Shown here: positions 36,559 to 49,035 of the stretch, in pieces
Layout: every line of letters begins with the position of its first letter
Position numbering within the stretch: position 1 is the first letter of the stretch
NCBI RefSeq assembly: GCF_001547935.1
Contig: NZ_AP014635.1
Coordinates: 186,001-250,000 of the forward strand
Origin: Vibrio tritonius
Lineage (GTDB): Bacteria; Pseudomonadota; Gammaproteobacteria; Enterobacterales; Vibrionaceae
Reading direction: 5' to 3'
Length of the DNA stretch: 64,000 bases
The notes under the pieces: generated by a model
Told to the model about the DNA's origin: nothing
Seen by the model: the letters and a program-made list of their open reading frames with translations, nothing else
The model's database searches: none
Position numbers and translations under genes: made by a program

Positions 36559-37164
36559 TTACATTTTTTTCAATGAAGTTAGCGCGTTTTGTAGATCTTT
36601 TGCTGCTTTATCATCATTGAATTGTTTCCAAAGCTTGCTGTCGCTATTGGCGGCATCAACAACTTTGTTTACGTTAGCGTCGTAAGCGTTTTGGTCCATA
36701 CCTACTAATACGTATAGGCCACCCGCTGGGCTTGCTTGGCTTACGATTAAACGGCTGTTGGTCAGTGAGCGAGTCACGATGTTTTTGGTCGCACTTTCAA
36801 ACGATTCAACAACATTTTCATCAGCACCCGTTGCCGTGGTGGTTTTGGTGGTGCTTTCAATCGCTTGCTTGAACATGTTGTTAACGTCTGTTTGGAATTC
36901 AGCTGCCAAGTTAACACGTGCGTCATTAATCGCGATTTTACGCATGACGGACATACCAGCTACGCTTTTTTTCGCATAACCTGTTGCGCCGATAGCCAGG
37001 TCTTTTGGCATGACGTCACAAATCCAAGATGGTGCTTCAACTGTCGGTGAATCAGGGAAAGTACATTGTGCAAAGTTTTGTGCTTCTTCAATGGTCCCAG
37101 TGTTCACTGTTTTACAACCCGCTAGGGCAAGTGTGATAACACTCAGTGCGATTAGCTTTTTCAT
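36559..37164 (-). CDS. LPP20-family lipoprotein
   Basis: A 201-residue outer-membrane-type lipoprotein with signal and lipobox LALAGC (Cys17). The domain following, with PSWICDVMPKDLAIGATGYA and AINDARVNLAAEF, matches the LPP20 family pattern (W..-P......-A.G.A.......A...A...L). It lies 12 bases after the CsgG-like gene and begins the second half of the operon. FlgP of Vibrio flagella is a member of the same broad family, but no flagellar gene is nearby. Confidence 0.82.
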   Translation of the reverse strand: MKKLIALSVITLALAGCKTVNTGTIEEAQNFAQCTFPDSPTVEAPSWICDVMPKDLAIGATGYAKKSVAGMSVMRKIAINDARVNLAAEFQTDVNNMFKQAIESTTKTTTATGADENVVESFESATKNIVTRSLTNSRLIVSQASPAGGLYVLVGMDQNAYDANVNKVVDAANSDSKLWKQFNDDKAAKDLQNALTSLKKM

Positions 37165-37176
37165 ATGACCAACCTA

Positions 37177-38166
37177 TTATTTTGTTAACTCTTTAGCTTG
37201 ACACTCTAAATCTAATAGTGAGCACGCAGAGAATTTAAGTTTCGCAGAGTCACCTTCTTTGATTTTAAGAGCCAAATCTTCTTTGATTGCCACCCAAGAA
37301 TAGTCTGGTTTTACTGCATCTGCTTGGTTATCAACAACGTAACCTTTACCGATTTCAAAGGTTTCTACACCTGCATCAGTTTTGTAACGGCTAGAGAAAA
37401 CCACATCTGTTTTTGGTGCTACGTTACGTTTAGAACCTACACCAATACGAACCATTGGGCCGAATTGCTCACATTGACGCATTTCCAGTACAGGGGCGCT
37501 TGCTGCTAGCATATCCTTAAGATCGTTAGAGTATTTTACTGCTTCTTCAGCAGCGGCTACTGCCATGCTTGTATATGATGCATTGTTGATTGGGCAGCTA
37601 GAATTGCGGGTTTCAGTAGAGCGGTTTTCATCACCTTTAAGCTCTACACGCTTAACCAATTGCATATCTGGTAGTGAGTAGACTTTCATTACCCCTTTAA
37701 CGTCTGCTTCAAAGTAACACTTCGCAGGAATTTTATGCCATTTCCCTTTTTTGTCTTTCCATGAAGAAGCTTCTTCAAAACGCTTACCTAACTCTGAAGA
37801 ATTAATTTGTGTGATTACTGCGTAATCAGCAATTGGCACGCCTTTGCTGTTGTAACGACCACTTTGTTCTGCGAGTTTAATTTCAGATTTTAATTTGTTG
37901 GCAATTTTGCGGTCTACTAGGGTCGTCCCCGTGGCAACCACTTGACCCTCAAGTGCGTTAAGCATTGTTGCTTGAATACGTTTTAACGCTGGATCTTTAA
38001 AGTCTGCTTCAACAGGGAGCACGATAACTTTGCTTGATGTACTTGTTTTGGCAGGAACTGCAGATTTTTCCATTGGTACTTTCGTATCAGGTGTACAAAC
38101 ACCTTTAACAGCACAACCAGAAAGTAAAGTTACCACACCCAATGCCACTGCGGTTTGTTTGAACAT
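37177..38166 (-). CDS. CsgG-like lipoprotein
   Basis: From the ATG at 38166 the protein has 329 residues, with a lipobox LLSGC (Cys17). The pattern KVIVLPVEADF, then TLVDRKIANKLKSEIKLAEQSG, then ADYAVITQINSSEL follows the CsgG/HfaB-type fold (also used by LpoB and TolB N-domains): a leading strand, a helix with a D/ER motif, and a second strand. CsgG itself makes an outer-membrane secretion pore; LpoB activates PBP1B. Which role applies here is open. The homology is a by-eye inference and needs a profile search. The ORF could extend to 38181. Confidence 0.7.
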   Translation of the reverse strand: MFKQTAVALGVVTLLSGCAVKGVCTPDTKVPMEKSAVPAKTSTSSKVIVLPVEADFKDPALKRIQATMLNALEGQVVATGTTLVDRKIANKLKSEIKLAEQSGRYNSKGVPIADYAVITQINSSELGKRFEEASSWKDKKGKWHKIPAKCYFEADVKGVMKVYSLPDMQLVKRVELKGDENRSTETRNSSCPINNASYTSMAVAAAEEAVKYSNDLKDMLAASAPVLEMRQCEQFGPMVRIGVGSKRNVAPKTDVVFSSRYKTDAGVETFEIGKGYVVDNQADAVKPDYSWVAIKEDLALKIKEGDSAKLKFSACSLLDLECQAKELTK

Positions 38167-38240
38167 AATAGACAACTCCATATTGTTATTTATTACCCGC
38201 CTAGTGCCGGGTTGTTTGTATGTATTTTTTGAATTTATTG

Positions 38241-39221
38241 TTATTTAAGGCCTAAAGCTGACCAAATGCCTTTCTCATTGATAATGTCTGAGAAATTGCG
38301 TTCGGAGCCTTCGTTGGCTAAATCGTAGCCAGACATTGAGTTACCCGTAGAGATGATTTCTTGAGTAGCAATGACATGGCGATTTTGATTATTGGTCAGA
38401 CTCAGAGTGGTTACCTTGGTAGAGATATACGATGATGCCATAAAGGCACGCCGAAACTCTGAAGTCATTTTTAAGGTGTGAGTAGCTCTGCTATTTGCGC
38501 CCATTGTGGTCGCAATACCTTGTTCGTTTAGGGCGCGAGCAAGGAATTCTGCACTTTTTTTGTCGTGATATGAGCGCACAATGCGAATCAACATACGTGA
38601 TTGCATGGTCGATTTTTTCTCGAGCAGGGTTTTGACTGAGGGTGCTGATGGGAGTGCTTGCCCTGAAGTTAAAGCAGATAACATCGCCATACGAACAATC
38701 ACGCTATCACGATATTCATTGGCGTTTTTGTTTTCCATCCACCATATAAGCGGGTCTTGGTGTGTTAACGCATCAAGTTGTATTTTTGCCTGTTCATTGG
38801 TGTTGCGAATATCTGTTTTGAGCTGTTGGATAACCGTCTGTTTTTTTATTCTGGCTTGAACGAAGTAGGCGATGTCATTTTTGTCGTTTTTAGTATATTC
38901 AATACCAGTAAAGGTGACGTTAGCTGTTTTGCTATTAACGTTATTATCAACAACTGAATAATTGTTGGATTTGTCATTAAAGTTTTTTGCCACTTCCCGC
39001 ATAGAGAACGACGAATTAACTTGAGTCCAAAGTTCGGAATTGATTTGGCTTAATGCTGATTGTTTAGCTGAATTAAGAGTACGTCCTTGTCCTACCGCTT
39101 GAATGTAATCGCTATTGGTTTCTTGTGGTGTGGTATACCAACTTGGTGGAGTCGTAGATTGACACGCACTAAGCACTAGCGCCAAAAAAGAAGGAGCAAG
39201 TAACTTTCTGATTTTTTTCAT
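38241..39221 (-). CDS. LPP20-type lipoprotein, long form
   Basis: A 326-residue lipoprotein with signal and lipobox VLSAC (Cys20). The first domain has PPSWYTTPQETNSDYIQAVG and SAKQSALSQINSELWTQV, again the LPP20/LpoB-operon type pattern, followed by a second domain (about residues 150-320) I do not recognise. It is the first gene of the minus-strand operon and the likely promoter is in 39222-39460. It differs from the second LPP20 lipoprotein by its long C-terminal half. Confidence 0.75.
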   Translation of the reverse strand: MKKIRKLLAPSFLALVLSACQSTTPPSWYTTPQETNSDYIQAVGQGRTLNSAKQSALSQINSELWTQVNSSFSMREVAKNFNDKSNNYSVVDNNVNSKTANVTFTGIEYTKNDKNDIAYFVQARIKKQTVIQQLKTDIRNTNEQAKIQLDALTHQDPLIWWMENKNANEYRDSVIVRMAMLSALTSGQALPSAPSVKTLLEKKSTMQSRMLIRIVRSYHDKKSAEFLARALNEQGIATTMGANSRATHTLKMTSEFRRAFMASSYISTKVTTLSLTNNQNRHVIATQEIISTGNSMSGYDLANEGSERNFSDIINEKGIWSALGLK

Positions 39222-39460
39222 AATGAATAGACAACACTTAAGCCAAACGATGAATTATCTGTTCGAACGCCCTTATGATTTGAGCTTATCCTTGTGCGAA
39301 CAGTGCATAGGTTGATGGTAAAACCACCAGCTATTTACATTTATTTACTGGTGAATGCTATCTATCAATGTAGCTAAATTAAATCTAAATTTTAGATCCA
39401 TATCTAAAAATATGAACTTGATCAGATAATCAGTGTCCGAAAAGTGGAACTAACCCTAAT

Positions 39461-40048
39461 TTATTTGGATTTTACGGTTGTTATTTGCTTGGAAATGTGT
39501 CGACGAATATATGGCGTCAATTCTTTGTCAAACCACTCGTTACGTTTTAGCCAAATATTATTTCGTGGTGATGGGTGAGGTAGGGGAATATAGTGTGGTG
39601 CCCAGCGTTGCCACTGTTTTACTGTTTCGGTCAGTGTCGCGGGTTTGTTGGGTAAATAATAGTTTTGGGCATAATTGCCCACTAATAGTGTTATCTCTAT
39701 ATTTGGAAGATAATTTAAGATTTTTTCGTGCCACATTGGTGCACATTCTTTGCGGGGTGGTTTGTCGCCGCTTTTCGCTTTTCCTGGATAACAAAAACCC
39801 ATGGGCATGATCGCGATTTGGCTTTCATCATAAAACGTTTCTTTGTTCACTCCCATCCACACTCGTAAGCGGTCACCACTTGGATCATTCCATGGAATGG
39901 ATGTGGCGTGTACGCGTGTCCCTGGTGCTTGACCGATGATGAGTATACGAGCACTTGATTGTGCCCGAATTACAGGGTTGGCTCCCAGGGGGAGGTGAGG
40001 TTCACATGCTCGACATTGACGAACTTCATTGAGTAGTTGCACCAGCAT
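39461..40048 (-). CDS. Uracil-DNA glycosylase family protein
   Basis: A 195-residue UDG-superfamily protein: CRACEPHLPLGANPV and ILIIGQAPGTRVHATSIPWND near the start, and the closing PLPHPSPRNNIWLKRN motif, which matches the uracil-recognition loop. It begins with a CxxC pair but lacks the full four-Cys cluster of UdgX/UDG-4, so it is probably the shorter DUF/UDG-like group. It shares one base with the upstream dehydrogenase stop, so the two are cotranscribed. Activity on uracil is not assured. Confidence 0.85.
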   Translation of the reverse strand: MLVQLLNEVRQCRACEPHLPLGANPVIRAQSSARILIIGQAPGTRVHATSIPWNDPSGDRLRVWMGVNKETFYDESQIAIMPMGFCYPGKAKSGDKPPRKECAPMWHEKILNYLPNIEITLLVGNYAQNYYLPNKPATLTETVKQWQRWAPHYIPLPHPSPRNNIWLKRNEWFDKELTPYIRRHISKQITTVKSK

Positions 40049-40974
40049 TAGTAACCTTTATCAAAGTCGATGGCGTTACTGAGCTGGAAACCGTCGTTCC
40101 ATAACGTGTAATTGTGTACAAATTGTTCCACGACTTGGCTTGGGAAGCTGAGCGCGGCAATGTGTGGTGTTACGGTGATGGCATGGTGGTGCCAAAATGG
40201 ATGTTCTGGATCGAGAGGTTCTTTATCAAACACATCTAAATAGGCGTGCTGAATATGGCCTTGGGCAATCGCATCAATTAAGTCTGGCTCAACGAGCGTC
40301 TTACCTCTTCCGACATTAAAAAGAATGGCATTTTGGCAATGTGATAAGGTCTCGATATTGAGTAGGCCTTGAGTCTCGTCGGTATTAGGGAGGGTGTTTA
40401 CTACAATATCAGCATTAGTTAATGCGCTGGCGATTTCGCTGCGATGATAGATTTGACTAAATTGTCCCTCTTTAGGTGGAATGCCTGTACTGTTCACGCC
40501 AATAATCTTTAGTCCCATGCTGGCTGCGACTCGACTTAAATATCCACCAATTGATCCTGTGCCTAAAATCACCATTTCTTTGCCAATAATGGATTCGTAT
40601 AAATGTGGTGTCCATTGCGCCGCTTCTTGCTGTTGGCGGTACAGTGGAAAGTGGCGGTAGTGATTGATGATGTAGCCGATCACATATTCTGAAATTAATT
40701 GACCGAAAATGCCTTTGATATTGGTGAGCTCATAGTCGGTGCGTTTGGGGTCGATAACCAGTGCGTCTACGCCCGCATAAACCGATTGTAACCACTCAAG
40801 TTTAGGAAATTCATCAATGCAAGGTGCAGCCATAGGTGGGGCTGCGAGTAGGATGGTGGCTTGCGCTTTATCTTCGGTTATTTGCAAATTATCGAGTTGC
40901 AGGCGCTCTATCGATTGGCGGTATAAATCATCGTGCTCAGTCAAAATATAGAGTTGATGTTGAAAATTGTTCAT
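40048..40974 (-). CDS. D-2-hydroxyacid dehydrogenase
   Basis: A 308-residue NAD(P)-dependent dehydrogenase. The Rossmann motif EMVILGTGSIGGYLSR near residue 132, the substrate-binding Arg in LFNVGRGKTLVEPDL, Glu in LDVFDKEPLDPEHPFW and catalytic His in VTPHIAALS are all present. It belongs with glyoxylate/hydroxypyruvate reductases such as GhrA, but the substrate is not determined. It is divergent from yjaG, 65 bases away. Confidence 0.9.
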   Translation of the reverse strand: MNNFQHQLYILTEHDDLYRQSIERLQLDNLQITEDKAQATILLAAPPMAAPCIDEFPKLEWLQSVYAGVDALVIDPKRTDYELTNIKGIFGQLISEYVIGYIINHYRHFPLYRQQQEAAQWTPHLYESIIGKEMVILGTGSIGGYLSRVAASMGLKIIGVNSTGIPPKEGQFSQIYHRSEIASALTNADIVVNTLPNTDETQGLLNIETLSHCQNAILFNVGRGKTLVEPDLIDAIAQGHIQHAYLDVFDKEPLDPEHPFWHHHAITVTPHIAALSFPSQVVEQFVHNYTLWNDGFQLSNAIDFDKGY

Positions 40975-41039
40975 TAGCGTGCCTTTTTTCCCTGCTGGTT
41001 ATCCAGTACACTTCCGCTGTCTTTTTCTGCAACGATTGA

Positions 41040-41633
41040 GTGACTATGCTACAAAACCCTCTACAGCTTCGCCTTGAGAAGTTTGAACCTTGGCAACAGA
41101 TTACCTTTATGGCGTGTCTATGTGAACGCATGTATCCTAATTACGCCGTTTTTTGTGAACACACTGAGTTTGCCGAGGCTCGTGGCTATCGGGAAATCCT
41201 TGATAGCGTGTGGGAGTTAATGACGGTAAAAAACGCCAAAATTAACTTTGAGCGTCAGTTGGAGAAATTGGAAGAATTAATCCCAAGTTCACAAGACTAT
41301 GAGTTTTACGGTGTTTACCCTGCGATTGATGCGTGTGAAGCATTGGCCAATTTGTTGCACGGTCTGCTTGATCGTGAAGGTTTGCTTGAGTCTGTGATTG
41401 ATGTTAGCCAAGTGTCTGTTCGTACCGTCGCTCAGCTTGAAGAAGCGCAAGGTGCAGATGAAATCACCAACACAAATCAAAAAGAAAATGAAGCGGTGTG
41501 TGCTGAGTGGGATGTGCAGTGGGCTATTTATCGTCCATTGAAAGATGCCCAAGAGCGCGACATTCAATTGATTAAAGATTTGCGCCAAGAGTTACGTGAA
41601 GAAGCCGTCAGTAATATTGGTATGAGTGTATAG
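41040..41633 (+). CDS. yjaG: YjaG family protein (DUF416)
   Basis: A 197-residue soluble protein beginning LRLEKFEPWQQITFMACLCE and containing YEFYGVYPAIDACEALANLL, both hallmarks of the YjaG/DUF416 family. In E. coli yjaG lies beside hupA. Here hupA is 10.8 kb away, separated by the bgl cassette, repeats and a CBS-domain gene. Function is unknown. The ATG choice (41040 or 41046) is open. Confidence 0.9.
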   Translation: MTMLQNPLQLRLEKFEPWQQITFMACLCERMYPNYAVFCEHTEFAEARGYREILDSVWELMTVKNAKINFERQLEKLEELIPSSQDYEFYGVYPAIDACEALANLLHGLLDREGLLESVIDVSQVSVRTVAQLEEAQGADEITNTNQKENEAVCAEWDVQWAIYRPLKDAQERDIQLIKDLRQELREEAVSNIGMSV

Positions 41634-41664
41634 CTCGGTTGGTATTGCTTTGAATGCAATAAAG

Positions 41665-41696
41665 CGGCCTCAGATATTTTTCTGGGGCCGTTTTTT
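41665..41696 (+). terminator. Terminator after yjaG
   Basis: A 10-bp stem CGGCCTCAGA with TCTGGGGCCG (one T-G pair) and a loop of six bases is followed by six T. Confidence 0.9.
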
Positions 41697-41732
41697 ATGT
41701 TTGAAAACTATTAACTAGATGATTTTATTGGC

Positions 41733-41942
41733 ATCTGCGCGCGCTAGCTCCCTCCCCAGCCCTCCCTCTAAAGAAGGAGGGGGCCAGATCGAGATCGCCG
41801 TGGCCAATTGCGGTCGAACCGTGGGTTCTGTGGTGTTTTTGAATGCTGGAAATACCAAAATCACAGCAAACTCGAGCTGTTACTCGGGCGTACGGTGACC
41901 TCTACAGAGGAGGCTAGATCGAGATCGCAGTGGCCAATGCGC
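41733..41942 (-). repeat. Dispersed repeat, copy E (inverted, partial, plus fragment)
   Basis: Read on the minus strand, this contains the left inverted end, the TTCTTTAGAGGGAGGGCTGG region and the G-run motif (CCCTCCCCAGCCCTCCC on the plus strand, 41750-41766). The extended flank to about 41874 matches the left flank of copies A-C (AACCCACGGTTCGA, ATTTTGGTATTT). A second small module at 41898-41942 has a CCTCTACAGAGG palindrome and another GATCGAGATCGC end. The AT-rich half is missing. Confidence 0.82.
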
Positions 41943-41979
41943 ATAATCTAGAAAAATTAAATGAGTACCACAAGCCAAT

Positions 41980-42010
41980 AAAAAGCCCCAGCCTCTAAAG
42001 AGGATGGGGC
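41980..42010 (-). terminator. Terminator of bglF built from repeat-like sequence
   Basis: On the minus strand the stem GCCCCA/TGGGGC encloses CCTC-TTTA-GAGG and is followed by TTTTT, a good terminator 50 bases after the bglF stop. The hairpin sequence (CCTCTTTAGAGGCTGGGGC) closely resembles the G-run core of the dispersed repeat, and the adjoining bases (GAGTTCGCTGTGG) match its end. Confidence 0.82.
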
Positions 42011-42062
42011 AGTCCGAGTTCGCTGTGGCCCATGCGCACGCGCAATGGGCCTGTAGAGCGTA

Positions 42063-43979
<1,917 letters not shown>

Positions 43980-44128
43980 CTATGACTGCATACATCGATA
44001 AAGCGAAATCGATAGAGCGCAAGCAAAGAGTTTCTTCCTATTTCAGGAGCATGACCTAATAGGCAAGTCAGTCCCTAAAGAAGAATCTCGTTATGAAAAT
44101 GCGCTTTCATAATGATTTCTTTCGTTTG

Positions 44129-44157
44129 GGTCTTGCCTGCCTGACCAGTAACAATCC
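44129..44157 (-). promoter_or_regulatory. RAT antiterminator site between bglG and bglF
   Basis: On the minus strand GGATTGTTACTGG is followed by the second half GCAGGCAAGACC, the ribonucleic antiterminator consensus bound by BglG/LicT. It sits 160-190 bases before the bglF start. The overlapping terminator is less clear: a TTATGAAA/TTTCATAA hairpin and a GGCAAG/CTTGCC pairing lie downstream, without a long T-run. Confidence 0.85.
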
Positions 44158-44274
44158 TAATAAACAACCAAATTAGTGAAGGAATAGGGAATCCGATTCC
44201 TTACATATCCCTTAGGCATGTTGGTGAGGGTGCCTAAGGTGTAATGTCGTAGGTAAAGTGCTGTTACGTACGAC

Positions 44275-45117
44275 TCAAATCGTGCGTCTTAGACGTTCGA
44301 TATGAATAGTTAAAAACATCATTTCTTCCTGCGTCATGGTATGACGGAATTTTTCTTCCACATACAGGTAGATCTTCTGAGTGCAGGAAAATGATTGTGG
44401 GTACTGCAAGCGTACCGATTGAAACAGTGCGTCATCGTCACTTGTTACCGATGAACTATGCATTAAACGGTGCGCAAAAAATTTTAAATGCGTCACTAAA
44501 CGTTGGTAATTTAAGCTTTCTTCATCCATTTCGATACGCAATTGGTATTTGATGATCTGAATAATGTCGCGAATCAGGTTGGTGATACCTATGGTGTTAT
44601 GCATGTCTTCACTTAGCTGAGCATTCACCAAGTGCAGCGCAATAAAACCTGCTTCATCTTCCGGGAAAGCGATACCAGACGCCTTTTTGATGATGTCTAA
44701 TGCTTCTAAGCCCAGTGCGTATTCTTTGGGATACAGTTTTTTTATTTCCCATAGCATCGCGTTTTGGATTTCTTTGCCTTGAACACAACGCTCGAGCGCA
44801 AAAAACAAGTGATCTGCTAGAGAAATACGAATACTGGGGTGCAGTTCACCAGGTAGTTTTTTCTGCGCGGTTTCGACAATGGTTTCTGTTGCGAGCAACA
44901 GGTCGATTGGTATTTCAGCCAACAGTTGATGATAGCGGGCGTCGATATTCCCATCCTGAGTCCGCTCTAAACTGAAGACTTTTTCTACTTTGTTTTTATC
45001 AATCGGCATCCCGGGTTTCATTTGAAAGCCGAGCCCTTTCCCCATGACAACAATTTCATTGTTGTCCGTGTCAGTGGAGATGATGACGTTATTGTTTAGG
45101 ACTTTTTCAATTAGCAT
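44275..45117 (-). CDS. bglG: BglG/LicT-type transcriptional antiterminator
   Basis: RNA-binding antiterminator of about 280 residues. The N-terminal CAT domain (LIEKVLNNNVIISTD, with GKGLGFQMKPG at residues 26-36) binds RAT RNA; two PRD domains follow with conserved His in LADHLFFALERC, FIALHLVNAQ and MMFLTIHIERL. The EII permease phosphorylates these. The ATG at 45117 fits the family's short N-terminus better than the GTG at 45123. Four RAT sites in the locus (one before this gene, one before bglF, two before bglA) are its likely targets. Confidence 0.95.
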   Translation of the reverse strand: MLIEKVLNNNVIISTDTDNNEIVVMGKGLGFQMKPGMPIDKNKVEKVFSLERTQDGNIDARYHQLLAEIPIDLLLATETIVETAQKKLPGELHPSIRISLADHLFFALERCVQGKEIQNAMLWEIKKLYPKEYALGLEALDIIKKASGIAFPEDEAGFIALHLVNAQLSEDMHNTIGITNLIRDIIQIIKYQLRIEMDEESLNYQRLVTHLKFFAHRLMHSSSVTSDDDALFQSVRLQYPQSFSCTQKIYLYVEEKFRHTMTQEEMMFLTIHIERLRRTI

Positions 45118-45151
45118 GATCACGCACTTTTGTTCTCAAATTTATGGATAC

Positions 45152-45226
45152 AAAAAAACCTAGCCCGTGAAAGCTTCTGGAGGCTCTCATCGTCTAGGTT
45201 TCGCCTGCTTAATGCAGTAACAATCC
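45152..45226 (-). promoter_or_regulatory. RAT site and terminator in the bglG leader
   Basis: On the minus strand the RAT (45197-45226) reads GGATTGTTACTGCATT, then AGCAGGCGAAACC. Its 3' end overlaps the terminator stem: ACCTAG near 45195 pairs with CTAGGT near 45160, followed by seven T. This is the standard auto-controlled leader of an antiterminator gene. Confidence 0.92.
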
Positions 45227-45482
45227 AAATACGAATCTATTAATACTGAAACCGCTTTCACTGTGCAAGTACCAAACTGTTTAAGTGTGAGTTCGCTCTC
45301 TTTCGTTTTTGTTCCGTGAGTGAACTTAATTAAGTATTTACTAAATAAATTTTATATATCAAAAGGATATGTCTAGATGGTACTTCTGTTCTAAAAAAAC
45401 CTTGGTGATGATTATCACAGCTTTTTATATTTTTCATTGCATCGACTCTCACCGTTGCTTTACAGTTTTGCCCATACAAACC

Positions 45483-45563
45483 GGATTGTTACTGCTAAGC
45501 AGGCAAGACCTTATATCCATAGTGAAATCGTTGTGTTTCGTTATGGATATGAGGTTTTTTTTT
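45483..45563 (+). promoter_or_regulatory. First RAT-terminator unit upstream of bglA
   Basis: RAT at 45483-45510 (GGATTGTTACTG, then GCAGGCAAGACC) overlaps a terminator whose 14-bp stem (ACCTTATATCCATA with TATGGATATGAGGT) ends in a run of nine or more T. Confidence 0.95.
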
Positions 45564-45605
45564 GGGTTTTTTTAGTCTTTTTATCGACTATTTTGATGTT
45601 TATTA

Positions 45606-45684
45606 GGGTTGCTACCGCCACTGAGCGGGCAAAACCTAGATGAGATTTCTAACGTGTGGGGAAATTTCGTCTAGGTTTTTTTTT
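45606..45684 (+). promoter_or_regulatory. Second RAT-terminator unit upstream of bglA
   Basis: RAT at 45606-45636 (GGGTTGCTACCG, then GCGGGCAAAACC) overlaps a terminator of about 16 bp (ACCTAGATGAGATTTC pairing with GAAATTTCGTCTAGGT) ending in nine T. With the first unit it makes a tandem of two antitermination switches before the glucosidase gene, which starts 130 bases on. Confidence 0.93.
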
Positions 45685-45796
45685 ACCCAAAATTCAGTCC
45701 CTTTAAATAAGATTTTGAACATAAATATGGTGTGAATCACCGAGGGTGAGTGTGACATTTAGAAAAATGAGCACTACCGGTGCAACAGCAAAATAA

Positions 45797-47218
<1,422 letters not shown>

Positions 47219-47298
47219 AAAATAAAAGGTCGAAAAGGCCTTACCTTAACACCCTACAAACGAACACTCTCCATTAAGTTTTCCTGAGCTTGATGTGA

Positions 47299-48900
<1,602 letters not shown>

Positions 48901-48908
48901 TCAAAACT

Positions 48909-48934
48909 AAGGGATGGCTAGGCTATCCCTTTTT
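48909..48934 (+). terminator. Terminator after bglH
   Basis: AAGGGAT pairs with ATCCCTT around a nine-base loop, followed by a short T-run. Confidence 0.8.
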
Positions 48935-49035
48935 CTCATTGTCAGAACTCGTCGAGAGTTTTATTTATCAATGAATTATCCTTGATCCAAGGATAAAAGT
49001 ATTTCCATTAAACCCCAAAAAAGAGGGCCGTTGTG

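Noticed and set aside
45731..45760. CRP-like site before bglA
   Set aside because: TGTGA half-sites occur, but no properly spaced TGTGA-N6-TCACA was found.
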